Below are positions 4,378-9,134 of a DNA stretch of 9,134 bases, in pieces. The notes beneath the pieces were generated by a model. The model saw nothing but the letters and a program-made list of their open reading frames with translations. It was not told the origin of the DNA and ran no database searches. Both the position numbers and the translations under genes were made by a program. The stretch's first letter is position 1; every line of letters begins with the position of its first letter. The stretch comes from Candidatus Methanoperedens sp. (GTDB lineage Archaea; Halobacteriota; Methanosarcinia; Methanosarcinales; Methanoperedenaceae), in contig JAHFCV010000096.1 of the NCBI GenBank assembly GCA_023249275.1, positions 1 to 9,134 on the forward strand, given 5' to 3'.

Positions 4378-6894
4378 TCATTCAGCAGCCACAGGTTCAG
4401 CAACAGGAGCCGCAGGCGCTGGCTGCTCCGCTCTCGGTGGATTATCCTGAATGTCCGGTCTTTCCTTCCTGTAGTCCTTAAGCCTCCTGATTATAACCTC
4501 GGCTAAGAACAATCCAAGCGCTGCAAGCAGGAAGGGCTCTTTCTGGCTCTTTGGCTCCTGTACAGTCCTGACCGCTTTTTCTTTTATGTCCAGAAGCAGG
4601 AGACCTTCTACTTCACTCTCATCATAAACGCGCCCGCCGTTTGATTCAATAACAGTGTTGAGTTTTTCATTGAAACCAACTTCCCTGTACTCAAGCGGGT
4701 AGTTCACCGCAATGCCGTAGCCTGAGAGATCGTGAAATCCTTCTTTCTCAAGGTTTATGGAAGCTTCGTATGTTGTCGGTCCAGTTCTTGAAAGGTCAAG
4801 TGCCGCGCCGTCCAGTTTCACCTGCGGCAGCGTGTTTGAAGTAACCACAACCCTGCCGGGTGTTCCGCCCCAGATGTCCCCTGCCTGTATCACCACGCCT
4901 TCCCTGGGGCGCGGGTCTCCGATTGCCCAGTTTATCATAGCAGCGATGAGGCGCGAGTTCTCGCCGCTGTAAACCGCCGAAGCCCATCTCGTTTCGCCAG
5001 CACCGTTATCTGTGGTGAACGATGCAACCCTGCCGAGACCAAAGCCCCATGTAGTGAGGATAGGCTTATTGTTGCCTTTTACCACAGCTTTGACAAGCCA
5101 GTCTGAACCCAATTTGGGCGTAACCTCGTTGTATCCTGTCACCGCGGCTGTAAAAGTGATGTATTTTGTGATAAAATGGTTTGCGTCAACGGCATCGATT
5201 CCAAAACTGGGTGGAAATTCAGGAGTTGGTGTAGGAGTCGGTGTCACTGTCTCACTCGGCTTTGTTTCAATTAAAGTGCCTGCCCTTTCATCCGGGTTCA
5301 GGACTACTGCTTGCCCGTCTGCAGCTTTGGCAAGTTCATTATACAATCTGTTTGCCTCTTTGACTGTTTCATAAGACAGGCGTACCTGTACTAAATGGAT
5401 TTTGATTTCTTTATTTTTTAAGTCTACAACTGTCTTTTTTATCTGGTCAAAACCCTCTGGCGGCATCATACCGTCTGATAATACTATTATCTCTTTTGTT
5501 CCGCTGACTGAATTCAATAATTCTTCTGCAGAACGAAGTCCTTTATCAAGGTCAGTAGGATTATCACTGCCTTTTGGGCCAATATCACGTATGAATTTTT
5601 CAAGAACTGCTTTATTTGCTTCGCTGCCCATTGGCAGTATATCGGTTTTAGCGGTCACGCCTCCAAATGCCAATACACCAAGGCGGCTGTCGCTTGCTAT
5701 ATTCTGGACTATATTCAGGGCGTTAGCATCAATAAGACCAATAAAAGAAAGACCTGTTGCAGGATCCTCTCCTGCCGTACTCCCTGATGCATCCATTACA
5801 ATAACAAGATTTCTCCCCCCCTTATACTCAGCCGCCCTCGAAATTATAGGCAGCATTGCCTCAACCGGCGAGTTGTTGTAACCCCCCTTATCATACGCCG
5901 CATCCCCGCCAACCACCACAAGCCCTCCGCCGCTGCCCGCATATTTCCTCAAGGATTCCGCGCTCAACTGCGCCGCCCCTTTGTTATCTATAATCACAGC
6001 CTTGTAAGCTGCAAGGTCGTCAGGCACAGAGTTCATGGTCGTTACTGCATACAGGCTTGTTGCGACTTTATAAAGCGGCGACGTGGTATCATCAGTAACA
6101 GCCAGCACCTTCGGCTTGGGAACAACAAACACCGATTTATAGAAAACATTGTTGAGCTTGAACCAGTCCTCGCTGCTTGGTGTTATTGTGGCTGTAACCT
6201 TATGAGTTCCCAGTGAATTGAATGTAGCCGATACCGGAATGACTTTTGTGCGCTCCTTCTGCACAAAAGATTCGCTTTTCACAGGCGCGCCGTCTATCTG
6301 CACATCGAGCCTGTAACTTGTCTCATTTCCAGCCTGCCTTACCACGATATTAAAAACATTATCATTCCCCACTATAAGGTTCTTGGCGCTCTCTATCTCA
6401 ACGCTTGCATCGTTGTGTATTGGCTTCTGCTTTACAGCGAAAACGCGCGTTCCCGTTCGTGAAACAAAAGAAATGGCATCGAACAGGTCTTTCCCGTGGT
6501 TATTGTTCCCGTCGCTCACAAGCACGAGGTTATTATTTTCCGCATTATTAATCACCTCATCCCCGATTGGCGAGCTTATCCCTGCAAACTGCCTGTACGT
6601 TGTGGGAGTCTTTGATTTTATGGATTCAAAGATTTTCGTGCCAGTATCCTTATTAAATAAATCCATGCTCATGGTCTGGTCAGAAATCACTGTAATCCTT
6701 GGCGTTTCATCGCGCACCGTGCTTGTGCCAAGCGTAAACGGCGAAGCCAGCGCTATTATCAGGAGGCTCAGGATAATTATGCGGGAGATTATAAGCGCCT
6801 TCGGAATGCCTTTCCGAACAGCATACCATCCTACAAGCACCACAGGGCTGATGAGCAAAAGAATCAGGGGATTTGCAAGCTGGGGAATATCCAT
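4378..6894 (-). CDS. Large membrane-anchored protein with two VWA domains and an amidotransferase-like fold
   Basis: The 838 residues run as follows: helices at about 9-25 and 35-53; a short divergent VWA-like domain (about 64-156, D72-x-T74-x-S76 and VSDG at 126-129, no clear MIDAS threonine); a beta-sandwich (about 160-258); and a class I amidotransferase-like start (about 260-350, ending GGGLVVVGGDAAYDKGGYNN). A full VWA domain follows (about 360-545, MIDAS DASGS 368-372, T447, LSDG with D474), then a Thr-Pro linker (549-562), a part that seems to resume the amidotransferase-like fold (to about 660), a beta domain, a helix (about 787-803) and an Ala/Pro/Glu-rich tail. Positive charges at 27-38 and 804-811 place the large central part outside the cell. 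Its ATG overlaps the upstream stop as TAATG, with GGAGAGGTGA upstream. Likely role, by family: metal-dependent protein binding in a MoxR/DUF58/VWA system. The true substrate is unknown. Confidence 0.85.
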   Translation of the reverse strand: MDIPQLANPLILLLISPVVLVGWYAVRKGIPKALIISRIIILSLLIIALASPFTLGTSTVRDETPRITVISDQTMSMDLFNKDTGTKIFESIKSKTPTTYRQFAGISSPIGDEVINNAENNNLVLVSDGNNNHGKDLFDAISFVSRTGTRVFAVKQKPIHNDASVEIESAKNLIVGNDNVFNIVVRQAGNETSYRLDVQIDGAPVKSESFVQKERTKVIPVSATFNSLGTHKVTATITPSSEDWFKLNNVFYKSVFVVPKPKVLAVTDDTTSPLYKVATSLYAVTTMNSVPDDLAAYKAVIIDNKGAAQLSAESLRKYAGSGGGLVVVGGDAAYDKGGYNNSPVEAMLPIISRAAEYKGGRNLVIVMDASGSTAGEDPATGLSFIGLIDANALNIVQNIASDSRLGVLAFGGVTAKTDILPMGSEANKAVLEKFIRDIGPKGSDNPTDLDKGLRSAEELLNSVSGTKEIIVLSDGMMPPEGFDQIKKTVVDLKNKEIKIHLVQVRLSYETVKEANRLYNELAKAADGQAVVLNPDERAGTLIETKPSETVTPTPTPTPEFPPSFGIDAVDANHFITKYITFTAAVTGYNEVTPKLGSDWLVKAVVKGNNKPILTTWGFGLGRVASFTTDNGAGETRWASAVYSGENSRLIAAMINWAIGDPRPREGVVIQAGDIWGGTPGRVVVTSNTLPQVKLDGAALDLSRTGPTTYEASINLEKEGFHDLSGYGIAVNYPLEYREVGFNEKLNTVIESNGGRVYDESEVEGLLLLDIKEKAVRTVQEPKSQKEPFLLAALGLFLAEVIIRRLKDYRKERPDIQDNPPRAEQPAPAAPVAEPVAAE

Positions 6895-8762
6895 TACAGT
6901 TCACCTCTCCATCGCAGGTAAACCAGTTCAAGCACAACAAGGAACATCCCTGCCATTATGAGATATACATCAAGGTTTTTGGGTTTCCTGATAGTCTGGA
7001 CATTGTAAGATATCTCCTTTCCTGCCGCCTGGGGCATTTCAGAAATACCTCCTCCTGCAAGGTTTGATTCCCGCTCATCATACAGGTTTACGGCAGTGTC
7101 CTTATCAGGAAGTTCATAAATCCCCACTTCATCAAGCAGCAGGAGGTCTGTTGTTATCGTATCTGTCGGCGTCTTTATGGTCTGCGTTGCAGGCAGTTTG
7201 ATAAATTGTCCCGTCTTTGCGTTGTATTCGCTCACATCAAGGCTGCCGCTTATCCATTCAAGCATCTGTTTCCAGAATAGCGGATAAGCCGGATTCGCAT
7301 GGAAGTCATTCCAGACATTCTCATTAAGAGGGTCGTAGATATTCTCTCCCTGCGGGTCAGCCAGCCCGGAATAAATCACCATCCCTTTCCCGAACTTCCA
7401 GAAAGCCAGCATCACGGATTTATCTCCTCCCTCGACAAGCGATACTGCGCCCCGTTTCGCAAGCGCCTTGAAATGTTTCTTGACATCTGTTTTTTCGATA
7501 CCGATGCCCTCGGTAATCCTGCCTGGCTGGGCAACGTTTAGCGATGTCTTATTGGAAAGAGCGTCAAGTTCAACAGGCAGCAGCTCCATGTCCTGCAAGC
7601 CCGATGATGCGATTATAACCGCATTTCCCCCGCCTTTTACATAATCAGACAGGCTTTTTGCCGCTTCCGGCGGCAGGGGTGAACTCACAAAGACTGTGGA
7701 ATAACCTGACAGCGCAGGGATGCTTTTCGTATCTGTTTTTTTAACTGTGGTGTACGGTATAAGAGCGAGGGCGGTAACGGACGGGGACTTTGCATTATCC
7801 GTGACATAAAGAAGGTCTCTTTTTACTGATTCAGGTATGATTACATAGGCATTGTTATCCACGGAAAGGGCATCATCAACGTTAAGTGAGATTTTCGTTG
7901 TGCCCGGCGCCAGGCTGCTGATGGCAAAATACTCACTTGACTGACCTTTGAGGCTAAGGGGGCTTGAAAGCACGTTCTTTCCGTCTGTTGTAACATCGAT
8001 TTTGACATCCTGCGCCTCTTTATTAAAATTTTTAACGATTATCTTATAATCCCCGTTTGATTCAAACCAGCCGTTCACGATGCCAATATTATCCGTCCTT
8101 CCGCTTATTGTCACAAAATCCGTATTGATGCCGTTGGCTTCTGCCAGCTTCTTCGCAACCGCGGGGTCATCGCCGCTCCAGCTTGTAAAATCGGAGAGAA
8201 CTACAATCCTTCCGCCTTCAGGCAGCATTCTTCTCCCAAGGAGAATGGCGCTTGACAGGTCTGTACTTGTGGCTTTTGCCTTTAACTTTTTAAGCGCGTC
8301 CGAGGCGCTGCCTGAAGGCGCTTCTTTCATCACCATCACAGGCACGCTTTCGGCAAGAATCAGGGTGTTCTTAGCGCTCAGGAATTTATCTGCCTCAAGA
8401 AGCGCCCTGCCGAACTTCCCGTCAGCCTGCATGCTCCCCGAGGCGTCAAGGATAATCACGGTTGAACCGCCTCCAGCTTCCTCGTTTGCCATAATAAAAG
8501 GAACGGCGACAGCAAGGGATACCAGTGCCAGCACGAGCAATTGTATCAGGAACAGCGGGTCTTTGAGGAATTTCCTGAAAATATTGAGCCTTTTCTTCCT
8601 TTCGATGTCAAAAAGGAACATCAACGAAGGGATTCTTATCTTGAGCGGTCTTGGGCGCAGTAAATATATGATAATTAGCGGGATGATAGAAAGAAGAGCA
8701 TAGAGTCCAATCTCGTTCGCGAATTGCACAGGATTGGCATATAATAAATCAAGAAGACTCAT
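6894..8762 (-). CDS. BatA-like VWA-domain membrane protein
   Basis: The 622-residue protein starts with a BatA/aerotolerance-type N-terminal region: a helix at about 19-36, a basic cytoplasmic loop (RPRPLKIRIPSLMFL onwards, 37-67) and a second helix at about 69-91. A VWA domain follows (about 100-220) with a complete MIDAS: DASGS (106-110), T167 and D191 (VLSDF). Next come a beta-sandwich segment (about 225-310), an amidotransferase-like segment (about 315-510, SDYVKGGGNAVIIASS, FGKGMVIYSGLAD), a small beta domain, a helix at about 598-615 and a short basic tail. The positive-inside rule puts the VWA and later domains outside. It lies 3 bp after the DUF58 gene, preceded by AGAGGT, and overlaps the next gene by one base. 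Such proteins pair with MoxR AAA+ ATPases and DUF58 proteins; a role in assembly or maturation of surface or membrane complexes is inferred. Confidence 0.88.
   Translation of the reverse strand: MSLLDLLYANPVQFANEIGLYALLSIIPLIIIYLLRPRPLKIRIPSLMFLFDIERKKRLNIFRKFLKDPLFLIQLLVLALVSLAVAVPFIMANEEAGGGSTVIILDASGSMQADGKFGRALLEADKFLSAKNTLILAESVPVMVMKEAPSGSASDALKKLKAKATSTDLSSAILLGRRMLPEGGRIVVLSDFTSWSGDDPAVAKKLAEANGINTDFVTISGRTDNIGIVNGWFESNGDYKIIVKNFNKEAQDVKIDVTTDGKNVLSSPLSLKGQSSEYFAISSLAPGTTKISLNVDDALSVDNNAYVIIPESVKRDLLYVTDNAKSPSVTALALIPYTTVKKTDTKSIPALSGYSTVFVSSPLPPEAAKSLSDYVKGGGNAVIIASSGLQDMELLPVELDALSNKTSLNVAQPGRITEGIGIEKTDVKKHFKALAKRGAVSLVEGGDKSVMLAFWKFGKGMVIYSGLADPQGENIYDPLNENVWNDFHANPAYPLFWKQMLEWISGSLDVSEYNAKTGQFIKLPATQTIKTPTDTITTDLLLLDEVGIYELPDKDTAVNLYDERESNLAGGGISEMPQAAGKEISYNVQTIRKPKNLDVYLIMAGMFLVVLELVYLRWRGEL
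6901..6910 (-). promoter_or_regulatory. Ribosome-binding site of the 838-residue VWA gene
   Basis: GGAGAGGTGA on the minus strand lies six bases before the ATG at 6894, inside the end of the upstream gene. With the TAATG overlap it indicates coupled translation of the two VWA proteins, compatible with a fixed ratio in one complex. Confidence 0.65.
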
Positions 8763-8765
8763 TAT

Positions 8766-9134
8766 CTACCTCTTAATTTCCCTCACTTCTCTCTGGCTTA
8801 CAACCTCGAATATGGCATCAAAGACCGGTTTATCCGTGGTCACGGTATGAAAATCCGCTCCCACCTGGATGCATGTCTCTTTTATTTTCGCTATATGGTC
8901 ATTGAGGCGCTTTTCATATTCTGAACGTAAGCGCGGGCTGGTGTAGATATCCATTTTCCTGTCGGTTTCAAGGTCAATCAATCTTGCTTCCCCGCCAAGG
9001 TCAAGTTTTCTCTCAACAGGGTCAAGCACCTGTATAAGTACCAGCTCATTATCCCCGAGCCTGAATATCGCATTTTTGATAGCATTGGCATCAGCCATGA
9101 AATCCGAAATAATAAACACAAGCGACCTTGATTT
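8766..9134 (-). CDS. DUF58-family protein, C-terminal part (runs off the right edge)
   Basis: The last 122 residues are present and the frame is open to the window edge, reading KSRSLVFIISDFMADANAIK at the left. DUF58 proteins carry a VWA-like fold, and the FIISDF strand with its Asp matches the later part of that fold. The rest (LGDNELVLIQVLDPVERKLDLGG, then LIDLETDRKM and RLRSEYEKRLNDH, then CIQVGADFHTVTTDKPVFDAIFEVV) follows the family C-terminus, including the typical D-P-E and 'shift register' helix regions. The valine codon at 9119-9117 is internal, not a start. DUF58 genes are usually next to a MoxR AAA+ ATPase gene, which should lie just beyond 9134. The stop is 3 bp from the next ATG, so all three genes form one operon. 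Function is chaperone-like by association only. Confidence 0.82.
   Translation of the reverse strand, partial: KSRSLVFIISDFMADANAIKNAIFRLGDNELVLIQVLDPVERKLDLGGEARLIDLETDRKMDIYTSPRLRSEYEKRLNDHIAKIKETCIQVGADFHTVTTDKPVFDAIFEVVSQREVREIKR

Noticed and set aside
4235..4450. Plus-strand frame of 71 codons with a hydrophobic stretch
   Set aside because: It starts among the intergenic repeats at a weak TTG or ATG without a ribosome-binding site, and its last third is the antisense of the Ala/Pro-rich tail of the VWA gene.
5402..5881. Long plus-strand frame opposite the large VWA gene
   Set aside because: It is fully antisense to a gene with clear domains and has no recognisable motif or start signal.
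8080..8703. 207-codon plus-strand frame opposite the BatA-like gene
   Set aside because: It mirrors the codon pattern of the VWA gene on the other strand and lacks family motifs.
4378..9134. A wholly new defence or secretion system formed by the VWA operon
   Set aside because: The gene set matches the known MoxR/DUF58/BatA-type cassette, and no nuclease, toxin or sensor gene typical of defence is adjacent. Only the nested domain layout is unusual.

Overview
The window looks like chromosomal DNA of a euryarchaeon, most likely from the methanogen/ANME branch (Methanosarcinales-like, possibly a 'Ca. Methanoperedens' relative). This rests on an archaeal-type RNase HII with a GKG active-site motif, AT-rich TATA-like boxes upstream of genes or operons, GGTGAT/GGAGGT ribosome-binding sites, T-run terminators without strong hairpins, and a MoxR/DUF58/VWA-type membrane cassette. 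The lineage call is inference from protein style; no marker gene is present. Coding density is high and almost every gene is intact.

Left part (1-1963, minus strand): a DUF151 'bifunctional nuclease' family gene reads toward xseA and xseB, which encode the large and small subunits of exodeoxyribonuclease VII. xseA and xseB overlap by an ATGA, and xseB runs off the left edge. A probable xseA promoter, embedded in a 20-bp imperfect palindrome, lies between the DUF151 gene and xseA.

Middle part (1962-4046): on the plus strand, a small two-helix membrane protein is transcribed divergently from the DUF151 gene through a shared AT-rich promoter region. It is followed, after a T-run terminator, by a lipoprotein cyclophilin (peptidyl-prolyl isomerase) with its own promoter and a GTG start. 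Convergent to it, a minus-strand pair encodes a nicotinamidase-like cysteine hydrolase and RNase HII.

Spacer (4041-4377): the only non-coding stretch over 300 bp. It is unusually structured. It holds a 73-bp near-perfect inverted repeat whose arms are built from 10-bp periodic units (GTTCGT/ACGAAC every 10 bp), a minus-strand T-run directly after it, a small hairpin, and a CGCAAAG direct/inverted repeat cluster.

Right part (4378-9134, minus strand): a tightly coupled operon encodes a DUF58 protein (C-terminal part only), a 622-residue BatA-like VWA membrane protein and an 838-residue VWA membrane protein. The last two share one architecture: two N-terminal helices, VWA, beta-sandwich, amidotransferase-like fold and a C-terminal helix. 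In the larger protein the first VWA domain is divergent and a second, intact VWA domain appears to be inserted into the amidotransferase-like domain. By known family context a MoxR-type AAA+ ATPase gene is expected just beyond the right edge. Such cassettes are thought to act in metal-dependent assembly or quality control of membrane or extracytoplasmic protein complexes.

No RNA gene, insertion sequence, CRISPR array or phage gene was seen. The best candidates for something undescribed are the structured 4136-4208 repeat element and the nested double-VWA protein.
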